Positions 1 to 10,702 are shown, numbered from the stretch's first letter. The stretch: 64,000 bases of DNA from Ogataea parapolymorpha DL-1 (GCF_000187245.1 NC_027864.1:682001-746000); one strand, 5' to 3'. The notes: generated from the letters alone by a model not told the origin. Numbers and translations are program-made.

Positions 1-3000
1 ATTGTGGATTCCATGTCCTTGAGCAGACATTCCAAGTACTATCCCGCAGTTGAAAATCTCAGCAAGGACTGTCGCAAAAGCAACGTGAGAAGAGCATTAG
101 CTGTGGCTATACTGCGAACGTACGCCAAACTGGACCCGAAAACAAAATCTCTCATGATGAAGAAAGCCCAAATAAAACCAGATTATGACTGGGATGAGAC
201 GAACGCAGGAAAAATTGCCTCGGAAATGAAACTTATCGACAAGAGGACTCCTAAAGAGGTTGGCGAACTTCTATTGAAGCTAGGATTTGCACAGCAGCGC
301 AAGCAAAGAACGTCTTATGTTGTGGATGTCCTCTACGCCAATACCGAAAATCTGGAAGACTCTGACAAAAACAACGAGCTCGCGTTTTTGTTAGGGGAGC
401 AACTGGACCACTTGTTCGATCCGTTGACCGAATATTCTCCTGAACCGACAGAAAAAGCGTATAAACCTCCTGTTGATGCACCACAACTTGATGATTCAGA
501 TGATATACTTGTTAAAAGTATTTGCAATGAGCTAGTCAAAGTGCAAACTAATTTCACGGTCTCTTTGGTGCAATTTTTACAGAAATTCCTTATTCCTTTA
601 AGGGTGGATGTGCTGGAGGGGAACATACCAGGATATACGACTGCGAAACTTAATCAAGTATTTCCACCAACCATCGATGAGGTGACCAGAATCAATTGTA
701 TATATCTAGACATCTTGAAATCGGCTCTTCCTTATGGAAGTTTTGAGTTACTCAAAGCCAGTGGTACTACAATCCCCTACTTTTACAAAGCGCACATGCG
801 ACATGAGGCCGCCACAAAAACATTCGCTACTCAATTGGATGCCTTCATGATTGATATGAAAAAAATCGGCTACGACAAGCTTACCTTCGATCAAAAGACT
901 ATTCAGTCAATCATGCATGCCTCTTTAAATCTACCAAAATTGCAATTGATTTTGGATAGACTCATGACAACTAAGAAGTGGCCTCAAGATTTACAGTCCG
1001 AGGTCGATGGGTACTACCAGTCATGCTTGAATACAATCATAGCGTTTGGCAGCGACATTCTCAAGCCTTACAATCACAGAATTTTCACCCCTACAGGTAA
1101 AATTCTTACGGAATTAGCCAGTGGCTGGCCAGCCGAACTTCAGTATGGCTGGTTGACCAGACGAGTGGTCGCAATTTTTGATGTCAAAAATGTGCTAAAA
1201 CATTCAGTGAAGAACAATGCTGTGATGATTATATTCAGTGATCATGTTGTGATTTTGGAAATTGTGGACGACTTGTACTATTATGACCTTTTTGAGGCTG
1301 AAGTCCATGTTCACAAGCCATCTATTGCCGATGTATTAATGCACTCATTGGTCAACGAGGTTCCATTTGCCAGCTTGCCAAAAATGAAAGTCGAAAGATG
1401 GTCCGGCATAAATGATACCGAAGCTCAATTCTACAATTACGACGGAAAAGCATACGTCCAGCTCTTCGATGATAAGGCCTTTGATGTTTATGAAGTCAGC
1501 AAATATACAGGCTCCCACGTCATCGAGGTTCTCAACAAAGCAAAGATTCTCAACAAGTCGCAGCCATTTCATCTATTTCGCGCGGCAGATGCTACGCAAA
1601 CACTATACTATACCGCTCATGAATTAGAAACTTACAAGTCCGAAGAAACCAAGTCGCCTTTCGCTGTGTTTTTGAATATGACATTTGATGAAAGCTATTT
1701 GAAGAAATACTCCCTATTTGGATTTGTCACGCTTAACTTCTCGTCCAATAAAATACTCATCGAGGGTGCCAGCTGCTGCGAAAATTATGTGAGGTATGAA
1801 GTTCCATATGGCGAGCTGTCAATCAAACTATTAGGTAAAATCTTTGATATGCTCGATTTCCAATTGACGTACGCTAATCCAATGATCAACCTCAAGCTTT
1901 ATGATAGATCAAGCGAGATGTATTCTAAGGCTGCACTTATGATAAATAGCAGTCAAGAGAGCCAGCGAAAAGAGCTTGCAAACATAAAGAAGGCACACAA
2001 ACTGTTCATGGAAACTAAAAAGCCTGTAGAAGGACCCCAAGTCCTCAAACCAAGATCGGGCACTTTGGACCTGCTGAATAATAACAGAGTGAGCTCCACT
2101 AAAATAACAAAATTGAAAGACAAGTCGGTGCCCTTTTACAAGCGTATGTTTGGCGCGAAAAAAGGATCGATGGTTCGCAATATCAGGGCTCCTGGCAAGA
2201 CACCAGAGGTTGAACCAGTTCCAGTGCTCAAAAACGAAGAGTCAATGCCAGAGTCTCCAACAATGTCCAGTATGGTGGCAGCTAATGAATATTATTTCCC
2301 AACAAGACAGAATAGCATACTTAGAATTGGGCAGCGCCAAAGCTCGCCAATCTCAAGTATCCACCATAATTCTGATAAATCCACAATTCGTCAAATCTCT
2401 GTTGCAGAGTCGGACAATCTGGTTGATGGATTTGGATTAAATATTGACAAAGTGAGACCCGAGACATTGAGGAGGAAAAGTAATAAAGAGACAGTGCACG
2501 ACGACAAACCGCAAACAACGTTCCGTTGGGAGGAGGTACAATCTAACAAGGATTTCAAAGGCTCCTCAGCCCAAGATGCTTTGAAAGACAAGCTGGAGAG
2601 GTACTTTAGCGAAGCCAGGAAAAGAAGGGAGCAGCACGAAAATAATCTAAAAGAGTATGGTGTCAGCTTGGTAATGGATGCTCAAGAGGCTCCTCTTGGT
2701 ACTAAGGGCCTCCTATTCTCACCTAGTGTTGCAGCCAAGCTGAATAAATTCGGCGACAATGAAAAAGGCGATAATTGGACAGTTGCCAACAACGACGACA
2801 ATTCCACTTGGGAAAGCGATAAAAGTAACGACTCGATTGTCGGCAGAGTCGCAAGCTTTGTAAAACGGCCTGTGAGCAACAAAGGTCGCTACAAACATCC
2901 TTTAGTGGCGCTAAGAGATACGAAGACGGAGAAACAGGTACCAAAGGTACCAAAGACTTCCGAAGTGAAAGAAGCAAATCTAGAACCTCCTACTGCCGTG

Positions 3001-3615
3001 AAATCAAAAAGTACACCAGCTGCTTTGGAAGCTAAGAGACCAAGTGTGCGCGTCGTCACTCCACTACAAGCGGCACATGAAAAATTTAAAGACCAGCCTC
3101 CGATTCCAGAAACAGCCGAGGAGCCAGATCTATTCCAAGATATTGACTTATCCAGTACGTTTGACATGTCACTTCCTGATCTGACGGATGACATGGAACT
3201 ATTCGATTCCCCGCATACCGGCAAGTCTGACACAGAAGACGAGAAATTCTTCACCCCGAGGGAAGTCCCGGCAGCCGTCTTTGAGGAGCAAAATACTACA
3301 CTTACTGAGCAGAGCACCACCGAGGTTGACAAGACATCGTTATGTTCTGCTCTCGAGGAAGTGCAGGATAATACTGTGGGCAAAGTGCTAGTCAATATGT
3401 GGAACGAGAAGCGCTATATGTCGAACTCGTCTCTTTACACGGGTATCTTGAACGATGAGTCCTATGCGTACCTGGCTCCTCTTCTTGCGGGCAACATTAC
3501 GATGGATGGAAGTGTGTCAGCAGGAAAGGAGCAGCCCATAGATTATGATGCCATAATAGCACGCGGCCTCAAAGAAAGTTCCTTGAGGTATCTGGCAGGG
3601 CTTTTGGGTGAATAG
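1..3615 (+). CDS. BUD3: Bud3-type Cdc42 guanine nucleotide exchange factor, 5' end cut by the window edge
   Basis: Bud3 marks the axial bud site with Bud4 at the septin ring and activates Cdc42 in G1 through a divergent DH domain. The frame is open from base 1 to the TAG at 3613-3615. The first ATG (13-15) is probably internal: the segment around SKYYPAVENLS matches a part of S. cerevisiae Bud3 that I recall lying about 100 residues from its N terminus, so the true start is likely upstream of the window. The DH-like core spans roughly codons 168-370, with conserved VQTNFT, FPPTIDEVTRIN and RHEAATK stretches. The C-terminal half is low-complexity, Ser/Glu/Asp-rich and poorly conserved, as in the family. 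It ends 73 bp before RMT2 on the same strand. Confidence 0.88.
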   Translation: MVDSMSLSRHSKYYPAVENLSKDCRKSNVRRALAVAILRTYAKLDPKTKSLMMKKAQIKPDYDWDETNAGKIASEMKLIDKRTPKEVGELLLKLGFAQQRKQRTSYVVDVLYANTENLEDSDKNNELAFLLGEQLDHLFDPLTEYSPEPTEKAYKPPVDAPQLDDSDDILVKSICNELVKVQTNFTVSLVQFLQKFLIPLRVDVLEGNIPGYTTAKLNQVFPPTIDEVTRINCIYLDILKSALPYGSFELLKASGTTIPYFYKAHMRHEAATKTFATQLDAFMIDMKKIGYDKLTFDQKTIQSIMHASLNLPKLQLILDRLMTTKKWPQDLQSEVDGYYQSCLNTIIAFGSDILKPYNHRIFTPTGKILTELASGWPAELQYGWLTRRVVAIFDVKNVLKHSVKNNAVMIIFSDHVVILEIVDDLYYYDLFEAEVHVHKPSIADVLMHSLVNEVPFASLPKMKVERWSGINDTEAQFYNYDGKAYVQLFDDKAFDVYEVSKYTGSHVIEVLNKAKILNKSQPFHLFRAADATQTLYYTAHELETYKSEETKSPFAVFLNMTFDESYLKKYSLFGFVTLNFSSNKILIEGASCCENYVRYEVPYGELSIKLLGKIFDMLDFQLTYANPMINLKLYDRSSEMYSKAALMINSSQESQRKELANIKKAHKLFMETKKPVEGPQVLKPRSGTLDLLNNNRVSSTKITKLKDKSVPFYKRMFGAKKGSMVRNIRAPGKTPEVEPVPVLKNEESMPESPTMSSMVAANEYYFPTRQNSILRIGQRQSSPISSIHHNSDKSTIRQISVAESDNLVDGFGLNIDKVRPETLRRKSNKETVHDDKPQTTFRWEEVQSNKDFKGSSAQDALKDKLERYFSEARKRREQHENNLKEYGVSLVMDAQEAPLGTKGLLFSPSVAAKLNKFGDNEKGDNWTVANNDDNSTWESDKSNDSIVGRVASFVKRPVSNKGRYKHPLVALRDTKTEKQVPKVPKTSEVKEANLEPPTAVKSKSTPAALEAKRPSVRVVTPLQAAHEKFKDQPPIPETAEEPDLFQDIDLSSTFDMSLPDLTDDMELFDSPHTGKSDTEDEKFFTPREVPAAVFEEQNTTLTEQSTTEVDKTSLCSALEEVQDNTVGKVLVNMWNEKRYMSNSSLYTGILNDESYAYLAPLLAGNITMDGSVSAGKEQPIDYDAIIARGLKESSLRYLAGLLGE

Positions 3616-3688
3616 GAAGGGCAATCCATGGACATTATTTATGATCTTTAGTAAAAAATATTTTACGAAAAAAAAAATAAATTTCAGC

Positions 3689-4870
3689 ATGTCTGAACTG
3701 CATGAACTTTGCCAGCTCAAAAGACCAATAACAAAAGGCCATCTCGAGAAACTCAAAGAGTACCTGGCTGCTGGAATTCCGGCCACATATACGCTTGAGG
3801 AGGTGGATCAGTTTGAGAGGGGAGTTGATGAGGAGCTTCCGTCTACCACTACTCCATTACATCTAATCTGTGAAAATGTCTCGCACGATTTTACGCCTGA
3901 AGAGGAGGAAATTGTGATTTCGATGATTGATGAGCTCTTTTTGAATGGGGCTGGCTGGTGTTTAATCAATGCGAAAAACGAGACACCAGGTTGTGTATTG
4001 GAAAGACGAGGCTTTCATGGATCGAAATATTGGGAGCAGATAGTTTCTGCTGGTGTTCGTGCTGAAGTGCTTCTTCGACACATGGAATCCAATATTGAGT
4101 TTATTGAGGAAGACGAAGTGGCCGATTACGATAAAGAGCCGGCAAAGCAAGAACAACAGGAGGGAAAAGAAAAGGAACACGATCCTGCTGGAGACAGTGA
4201 CACATTTTTAAAGACCAAGTTAAAGTACACTGACGACGCATTGCTAACTGATAGAAAAGACGGAGTGATGATGCAATGGGAAGAGAAATTGATGAAGGCC
4301 GGGTGTGAGTCCTTGTTTAAAAGCGTTGAGGACCCAAACAACGTGGTGGTTCTAAATATTGGATTTGGTATGGGAATAATAGACAGCATGATCCAAAACA
4401 AAAATCCAACTAAACACTACATTTGTGAGGCTCATCCTGATGTGCTTGACAAAATGCAAAGAGATGGCTGGATGGACAAGAATAATGTGGTGGTGTTAAA
4501 AGGCAAATGGCAGGACACTCTGCCACCACTCCTGAACGAGGGAGTGTTTTTCGATGGGATTTATTTTGATACATTCAGCGAGCAGTACTCTGACATGCTG
4601 GAGCTGTACGACCTTCTTGTGGGATTGCTGAAGCCAGAAGGCACATTTTCTTTCTTTAATGGCTTGGGAGCAGACAGATTGGTGTGCTACGAAGTCTATA
4701 AGCGTGTTGTGGAGCTGGATTTGGAAAACTATGGACTCAAGACGGAATTTACTGAGATTGAGGTGCCGAAAACCACCAATCCAGACGCAAAGGATAGCGT
4801 TTGGGCAGACATCTACCGCCCGTATTGGACGTGTCCTGTGTACTATCATCCCGAGGCGAAGTTTATGTAG
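3689..4870 (+). CDS. RMT2: Protein arginine N5 (delta)-methyltransferase
   Basis: Rmt2 transfers a methyl group from S-adenosylmethionine to the delta nitrogen of arginine; ribosomal protein Rpl12 is the known yeast substrate. The start chosen is the ATG at 3689 (MSELHEL, like the yeast protein), giving 393 aa; in-frame extension upstream to 3608 would run back into the BUD3 end through an A-rich leader. An ankyrin-like N-terminal segment (TPLHLICEN, residues about 54-62) precedes an acidic linker and the methyltransferase fold. The cofactor-binding glycine motif NIGFGMGIIDS lies near residues 218-229, followed by a YFDTFSE acidic loop. Only 77 bp separate its stop from the IMH1 start. Length fits the family (412 aa in S. 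cerevisiae). Confidence 0.93.
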   Translation: MSELHELCQLKRPITKGHLEKLKEYLAAGIPATYTLEEVDQFERGVDEELPSTTTPLHLICENVSHDFTPEEEEIVISMIDELFLNGAGWCLINAKNETPGCVLERRGFHGSKYWEQIVSAGVRAEVLLRHMESNIEFIEEDEVADYDKEPAKQEQQEGKEKEHDPAGDSDTFLKTKLKYTDDALLTDRKDGVMMQWEEKLMKAGCESLFKSVEDPNNVVVLNIGFGMGIIDSMIQNKNPTKHYICEAHPDVLDKMQRDGWMDKNNVVVLKGKWQDTLPPLLNEGVFFDGIYFDTFSEQYSDMLELYDLLVGLLKPEGTFSFFNGLGADRLVCYEVYKRVVELDLENYGLKTEFTEIEVPKTTNPDAKDSVWADIYRPYWTCPVYYHPEAKFM

Positions 4871-4947
4871 ATATTGGTGTACGGATGTGTGGGCTTTCTT
4901 TGAACAATATAATTTCACAAGGACTGGAGGATTTATTTTACACGATC

Positions 4948-7722
4948 ATGTTTTCCAAGATCTCGCAGATCGGCAAGAATCTGACCGACGAGATTTCGCG
5001 GATCAATGACGAGGTGAATAGTAACCGAAAACAAGGCTCGGCCTCACCCAATCCCGGAATTGATCCATCGACGGCAAGCAGGATCTTATCCACACAGACT
5101 CCCGAGCCGGACAGCATGACACAGCCCAAGGAAATGAGCACTCCAGAGCCAACTAACGAGGCTAACACTATCAGCATTACTGTTCCGGGCACAAATATCA
5201 AGTACATGGATCTGCCCCCGGAAATACGAAGCCGAATGCGCAAATTTATAAAGTACGATGAGAAGTATCCCATTCTGTTCGAGGCCTACAAGGCTGAAAA
5301 GCGCAAGACCGTTGTGATACAGGCGTTTGAGGCTATGTTACGAGAATTGACTCCATGTTCCAGTATTGGCGAGATTGATGCGGTGCGCGACTATATTGGA
5401 GGCTTGAAATCGAAGACAGCTTTTTTAGAGTCTGAGCTGCGGCAGGCTGTGGCCAAGGAAGCGGAAAGTAAGCGAAATCTCGAGGAGCTGGAGCGTTTGC
5501 GCAGCGAATCCAGGACTCCAGACAATCGAGAGTTGGAAGCATTGAAGACACAGCTGGAAGAGCTGCGGGAGCAATTGGCCGATGCGCAGGCCAAGGAGAG
5601 CCAACAGAGGGAGGCATTTGACCAAGAAAAAGCCAATTTCGATAAGCTTTTGAGCGAAAAAGAGCATCTGATAGAGGACAAGGAAAAGCGTCTGGGTGGC
5701 GTTCAATCAGAGAAGGAGAAGTTGGAGTCTCAGGTTGCAGAGCTGCAAAAATCGCTCGAATCGAGTAGCAGGCTCACACAGTTGTTCAAAGAAAAAGTTG
5801 CAGCGCTAAACGAGGAGCTCAAATCCCAGAAGGAGAACGACAACTCGAACGACAACTCGAAACCCAACGAAGGGCCCAAGAAAGGTAAAAAGAAGAAGAA
5901 GGGACAGGCAGCTAAGAGTCCGAACAGTGATGCCGAGCTTATTGAGCTTCGTCACCAGGTTGAGGTTTTGGAGGCAAAAGCCGGCGAGGCCGAGCGCTTC
6001 GAGAAGGAGGCTGCTGATCTGGTAAAACAGGTCAAGTCTCAAAAAGATGAGATTGAAAACCAGCGCGATATGTTGCGAGACGTGGGTGACTCTCTGGTGA
6101 CGGCCAAGGATGAGCTCAAAAAATCGCAAGAACAGTACCGAGAGAAGACAGAGGAGCTGGAGAGGGTGAAGGCCGAGCTGGAATCCGTGAAGGCTGATTT
6201 GGAGGTGTTGCGCATACAGAACTCTGATGCAGTAAAGGACTATGAGCGGGCAAAATCGTCGCTGGAAAAGAAGTTGGCCTCGTTGGAAGAAAACCAGACG
6301 AAGGGCAGTGGCGGTGAGACTAGCTCGAAAGACGCGGTCATTGAGAGTCTTAAGAAGCAGATTGAAGACCTCAAACTTGGATTCGAGAAAAATTTCAAGG
6401 ATGTCGGCGAGGAAAATGGACAGTTACAAAAACGGATCAGCAGTCTGAATAAGGAGAAAGCTGCTTTGGAGAAACAAATCAGCGAGCTTGCTGCGCTGAA
6501 AGAGCGGGAAGTACAGCTAAAGCTGGACTTGTCGAGTGCTCAGTCGTCGCTCACGCGCAAGGATCGACTTTTGGACGAAAAGGAAAGTCGTCTTAAGTAT
6601 TTGGAAGAAGAGAAAAATAAGCTGAATGACAGCGTGATAGAGCTCAAAGTGCAAGTGAGCGAGCTAAAGACAAGGATGAATTCTGACTTAGAAGCGAAGA
6701 ACGCCGCACTAACAAAGAATGAGACGTTGCGCAAAGATTACAACGAGCTTATGCTCCGTCTCAACAAAGTGAGCACCGAGAACAACAAGCTGATGAAGAA
6801 TTACGAAGAAATTAAGGACCGTTACGAGGACCTGCAAAATTCGAAAATGAGCTCCTCTGATGAGGTCAAGACCATCAAACGGCGATGCGAGGAGCTCTCG
6901 ATGCGCAATAGAGAGTACGAGAACCGGATGGAGGTGCTGCAGGAAGAGCTTTCAGAGGCTCGTTCAATGTTACAGGAGCGCACTCGTGAAGCTGGAACTA
7001 TTCGGAAATTACTTATGGAGACCGAAGACTCGCAGAATACTAAACTGAAGGAGCTGAATGCCAGACTGGAAAAGCTGGCTGAGGAAAAAGAGGCGCTGGA
7101 GCGCGAGTCGACGTTGACTTTGAAGAAGAAGCAGCGCGAGCTTGAAGATCTCAAGAGCAATTTGGAAAGCATGCGGGACGAGCTGGACGTTCTTCGTCGC
7201 GACAAGACCTCGGTGGAGGCCAAGCTTTTGGAGCAAGAGAGTGCTCTTCGTGACGTAGAGAACAGCGAGAAGCAGCACGAGGAAAACACATCTGAGCGCG
7301 ACTACAAGCTGTTGGAGTCGCTTCGCCAGACTCTGCAACAAAGCGAGGCCCAGATCCGGGACCTCGAGACGATGAATAGCAAGCTACGCAAGGCTAACGA
7401 GGAGACGTCGCAGAAACTGATGCGTTTGAACAAAAAATACAAGCTGCTCTCGCAACAGTACCGAACGACCAGAGACAGAAGAGAGTCTGTGGCGAGCGTT
7501 GAGTCAGACAAGTCGTCGCCTGTTATGAGCCGATCGACGAGCGTTGGCGACCTTGCATCAGAAAGCCAACCGGACGCGAAGGAGAAAATGGAGTACGTCA
7601 AGAACGTGATTTTAGGATTTCTTGAACATAAGGAGCAGCGGGGGATTCTTCTTCCGGTGATCAAGACTCTGCTCTATCTAAATGACAGCGACGAAAAACG
7701 GCTTCTGAGTTCGCTTCCTTGA
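4948..7722 (+). CDS. IMH1: GRIP-domain golgin (Imh1 type)
   Basis: Imh1 is a trans-Golgi tethering coiled coil recruited by Arl1-GTP through its C-terminal GRIP domain. The 924-aa frame begins at the ATG at 4948 with MFSKISQIGKNLTDEI, closely like the Imh1 N terminus; upstream in-frame codons lack this resemblance and begin with a non-ATG codon. Nearly the whole chain from about residue 140 to 840 is Glu/Lys/Leu heptad-rich coiled coil, with a Lys-rich break near residues 305-320. The last 45 residues (MEYVKNVILGFLEHK, then LLPVIKTLLYL) form the GRIP domain, with the Tyr needed for Arl1 recognition in the family. It converges with DIA4 across a 44-bp gap. Confidence 0.9.
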   Translation: MFSKISQIGKNLTDEISRINDEVNSNRKQGSASPNPGIDPSTASRILSTQTPEPDSMTQPKEMSTPEPTNEANTISITVPGTNIKYMDLPPEIRSRMRKFIKYDEKYPILFEAYKAEKRKTVVIQAFEAMLRELTPCSSIGEIDAVRDYIGGLKSKTAFLESELRQAVAKEAESKRNLEELERLRSESRTPDNRELEALKTQLEELREQLADAQAKESQQREAFDQEKANFDKLLSEKEHLIEDKEKRLGGVQSEKEKLESQVAELQKSLESSSRLTQLFKEKVAALNEELKSQKENDNSNDNSKPNEGPKKGKKKKKGQAAKSPNSDAELIELRHQVEVLEAKAGEAERFEKEAADLVKQVKSQKDEIENQRDMLRDVGDSLVTAKDELKKSQEQYREKTEELERVKAELESVKADLEVLRIQNSDAVKDYERAKSSLEKKLASLEENQTKGSGGETSSKDAVIESLKKQIEDLKLGFEKNFKDVGEENGQLQKRISSLNKEKAALEKQISELAALKEREVQLKLDLSSAQSSLTRKDRLLDEKESRLKYLEEEKNKLNDSVIELKVQVSELKTRMNSDLEAKNAALTKNETLRKDYNELMLRLNKVSTENNKLMKNYEEIKDRYEDLQNSKMSSSDEVKTIKRRCEELSMRNREYENRMEVLQEELSEARSMLQERTREAGTIRKLLMETEDSQNTKLKELNARLEKLAEEKEALERESTLTLKKKQRELEDLKSNLESMRDELDVLRRDKTSVEAKLLEQESALRDVENSEKQHEENTSERDYKLLESLRQTLQQSEAQIRDLETMNSKLRKANEETSQKLMRLNKKYKLLSQQYRTTRDRRESVASVESDKSSPVMSRSTSVGDLASESQPDAKEKMEYVKNVILGFLEHKEQRGILLPVIKTLLYLNDSDEKRLLSSLP

Positions 7723-7766
7723 AATTTATTGGCAATTTAATAAATTATACAATTAAAATATGCAAA

Positions 7767-9149
7767 CTATTTACATGGCAGGCAGTCTATATATTTTTTA
7801 TCATCCACGTACGGCTGAAGCACCTTTGGGACGGCGATGGAGTGCGAGTCTGGGTCATAGTTATTTTCCACGATCGCCACCAGTAGACGCGGAACTGCAC
7901 ACGCAGTACCGTTCAGTGTATGCACAAATCTTAGTTTATTATTTTCCGTTCGGTAACGGGCATGGAGCCGTCTCGCCTGGTAGTCCAGACAGTTGGAAGT
8001 GGAGCTGACCTCACCCCAGGCACCTCTACCGGGCATGAACACCTCGATATCAACTTTTTTGAACGCTGGGGCACCTAGGTCGTCGGCAGGCATGAGTAGC
8101 ACTCTGGCCGGGAGTCCTAAACTGTTGATAAATTCTTTTTGGAATGCCACCAAACGGTCAAATTCCTTGCTGCTCTCCGAGAGCTCGCCTGTTGTCCAAG
8201 AAAACAGCTCCACCTTGGTGAATTCGTGCACACGGTACAGGCCGCGCGTGTCTCTTCCCGCCGCGCCAGCCTCGGCACGGAAACTGCGCGAGAGACCGAC
8301 CATGCGACGAGGAAGGTCTCCGAACTTGTACTCTGCGTCGATGCTCAGCGCAGCAAGCGAGATCTCGGCCGTTCCTGTGAGACACAAGTTGTCGTGAGTG
8401 AGCTCGTACACCTGTCTTTCATTGTTGGTGTCCCGGGGCCTGAAACCGCAGGCGTTGGTAACCTCTGTCTTAACTATGGACGGCGGGAGCACCATTTGGA
8501 ACCCGTTCTTTCTGGCCAGTTTCAGTGAGTATTGCACGAGTGCCTGCTCCAGAAGCGCCAGGTCGCCCATTAGGTAGTACCAGCCGCGGCCTGACACGTT
8601 GGAGGCCTGCAAAAATTCGGCCAGTCCGGCGTTCTCCAGGATCGACTTGTGGTCGTATTTTTCGTCGGCAGCAGCGTCGATGTCGTGCGAGACGTTGATA
8701 TATTCCAACAGAGTCTGCTGGCTGCCGACGGCGTCGTCAATCAGGTTCGGCAATTGATCTACCAGCTCCTCCATCTGCGTAACAAGACCTTTCTGAGTCT
8801 CTGCGCTCCGTTTCAGTAGAGGCTTGAGCTGAGCCAGTCTCTCCAGCACCGCCTGCTCGTCGACAGGCTGCCTTCCCATTTTGCTGTCCTTGATTCGCTG
8901 CTGCAACGTGTTAGCCTCGCGCTTGAGCTCGATCGCTTGTTTCCTCGCGTCCAGATACTTCCCGTACAGGGCTGTGTATCCGTCCAAGGGGAACGGCACT
9001 TTTCTTCGACTGCAAATGTCGCGGAACAAGTCGACTCTCGAGCTGTAGTACTCCAGATCAAAGTCTGGCCTGCGCAGAGTGCCCGAAAAACGAACAGATC
9101 GCGCAAACCGGCGAGCAGCGACCGGCGCTAGTCGTAGGCCTCTGTTCAT
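7767..9149 (-). CDS. DIA4: Mitochondrial seryl-tRNA synthetase
   Basis: This class II aminoacyl-tRNA synthetase charges mitochondrial tRNA-Ser. The 460-aa protein starts with an Arg-rich, acid-poor stretch (MNRGLRLAPVAARRFARS) typical of a matrix presequence. A helical arm follows (about residues 60-140, KREANTLQQRI). Class II motif 2 (RSFRAEAGAAGRDTRGLYR, near residue 285) and motif 3 (LNGTACAVPRLLVAIVENN, near residue 415) are intact. It resembles Dia4 rather than cytosolic Ses1, which lacks a presequence. It is divergent from the arrestin-like gene across 191 bp and convergent with IMH1. Confidence 0.93.
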   Translation of the reverse strand: MNRGLRLAPVAARRFARSVRFSGTLRRPDFDLEYYSSRVDLFRDICSRRKVPFPLDGYTALYGKYLDARKQAIELKREANTLQQRIKDSKMGRQPVDEQAVLERLAQLKPLLKRSAETQKGLVTQMEELVDQLPNLIDDAVGSQQTLLEYINVSHDIDAAADEKYDHKSILENAGLAEFLQASNVSGRGWYYLMGDLALLEQALVQYSLKLARKNGFQMVLPPSIVKTEVTNACGFRPRDTNNERQVYELTHDNLCLTGTAEISLAALSIDAEYKFGDLPRRMVGLSRSFRAEAGAAGRDTRGLYRVHEFTKVELFSWTTGELSESSKEFDRLVAFQKEFINSLGLPARVLLMPADDLGAPAFKKVDIEVFMPGRGAWGEVSSTSNCLDYQARRLHARYRTENNKLRFVHTLNGTACAVPRLLVAIVENNYDPDSHSIAVPKVLQPYVDDKKYIDCLPCK

Positions 9150-9340
9150 AGTGACTCCACAAATAACTCAATAATATATCTGGCACGGAATTTTTTAAAC
9201 AAAAAAGCGCGGCTCGAAAAAAATCCCACCCGCATAGCCGTGGCATATAGGGCTCCAACGCAAAGCTCGTGTTCACACCGTTGCACATAAATACAGCCAT
9301 GTGGCCTGCATTTGCTGTCACTTAGAACGAATCTTCGATC

Positions 9341-10702
9341 ATGGTAACGTTTGCGTTCTCCCTGCAAGACCCTCCTAATGAACATGCCATCTACTCACCT
9401 CTGCAACCGCACATCAAAGCCAGCCTCAAACTCTATTTCCAGACGCCAATCCAGATCCAGACAATCAAGGCCTCTTTTAAGGGCAACATGATCACTAGCA
9501 TAGTCGAAAGATCATACTCATACACAGACATCATCAACATGGACGGAACACACAGTATCCGGGAGGAACCGGACTCCCACACCATAGAGGGGTTCCACCC
9601 TCTGTTCTGCTACACAAAAACCATCTCTGGAAACATCGAGTATCCTGCAACGCTCGAGAAAGACTCGTTTCTGGAGCTGCCACTGGAGTTCCAGTTCCCT
9701 GTCGAACGGCAGCTGCTCCCCTCGTCGTGCACAGCGCACGGCGAGCCAGGCGTGGGCAAGGGCTCCATTTCGACGCAATACGGGATCGACGTTACCATCA
9801 TCCGCCCCGACGCAGACCCCATCACCGCCTCTTTGCCTATCCGCTTCCAGACCGACTCGGATCCCACATCCGGTCACGTGAGCAAAATTCGCTCGGAAGC
9901 TTCTCACATTTTCCCCGAGTGCGCCCGCCGATTGGTTCAGTGCGGCGGCGCCGTGGTGCAGAGTCCGTTTGTGACAATGCCACGATACTCGTTGCGGCTG
10001 CGCAGACTACTGCATCTCCACAGGCGGGACCCGCAGTTGGCCGCAGACGTGCTGCTTAGTGCGCAGCTGTCTACGGTGTCACATCTTGGCTTTGACACCA
10101 GCATCCAGAGTCTTGGCGAGCTAGTCTTATACACGCCACAGACCCACGACTACACCATTAACGGTCTCTCTACGGGCGTGGGTGAGTTCCGCGTCCTTAA
10201 CGTCAAGGCTACCGTTCTTTCCCAAATGCGGCTCAGAATCGGCGAGACCGTTGTTGAGAACGCAGGGACTCCCGTGGAGCTGTTTAATTTTGACTACAAG
10301 CCGGATATGGAGCCGCGTTTCGACGTGGCCGAGTTTGAAGAGCACGACGGCATGCTTTCTGGCCGGCTCCCGATGAGCAAGCTGCTGCCAGACGTCTCGT
10401 TGCTGGACGTGCTACGGGAACCGTTCATGCCCAACATCCAGATCGGGAACTGTTTCAAGAACACCACACGCTTAATGTTTTCACTGACGCTGTGCAACAA
10501 CGGCATTCTCAAGAAACGCACCCACGAGCTCAGGTTCTACCACGACATCGTCTTGGGCCCTATTGAGAAGCCAGCACCCGACTATAGCCTGATAGAGCAC
10601 ACGCCCGCTCCCGCATATACGCCGCCGCAGCAGACATACGATCTGGTTCTGCTGACCGCCGAGGAGTCCAACTCGCTGGCTCCACCTGTGTACTGTAGAT
10701 AG
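9341..10702 (+). CDS. Arrestin-fold protein with C-terminal PPxY motif (ART-like)
   Basis: The 453-aa protein looks like an alpha-arrestin: beta-rich sequence throughout, an N-terminal arrestin half (residues about 25-190) and a C-terminal half (about 215-405) with FDTSIQSLGEL and LGPIEKP-like strands. The last residues carry APPVY, a PPxY ligand for WW domains of Rsp5-type ubiquitin ligases (P448-Y451). Family knowledge: yeast ARTs bring Rsp5 to plasma-membrane transporters for ubiquitination and endocytosis. Low divergence-resistant identity prevents me assigning a specific ART; Art10 or a lineage-specific member are possible. The start is the first ATG after the divergent promoter shared with DIA4. 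Confidence 0.6.
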   Translation: MVTFAFSLQDPPNEHAIYSPLQPHIKASLKLYFQTPIQIQTIKASFKGNMITSIVERSYSYTDIINMDGTHSIREEPDSHTIEGFHPLFCYTKTISGNIEYPATLEKDSFLELPLEFQFPVERQLLPSSCTAHGEPGVGKGSISTQYGIDVTIIRPDADPITASLPIRFQTDSDPTSGHVSKIRSEASHIFPECARRLVQCGGAVVQSPFVTMPRYSLRLRRLLHLHRRDPQLAADVLLSAQLSTVSHLGFDTSIQSLGELVLYTPQTHDYTINGLSTGVGEFRVLNVKATVLSQMRLRIGETVVENAGTPVELFNFDYKPDMEPRFDVAEFEEHDGMLSGRLPMSKLLPDVSLLDVLREPFMPNIQIGNCFKNTTRLMFSLTLCNNGILKKRTHELRFYHDIVLGPIEKPAPDYSLIEHTPAPAYTPPQQTYDLVLLTAEESNSLAPPVYCR

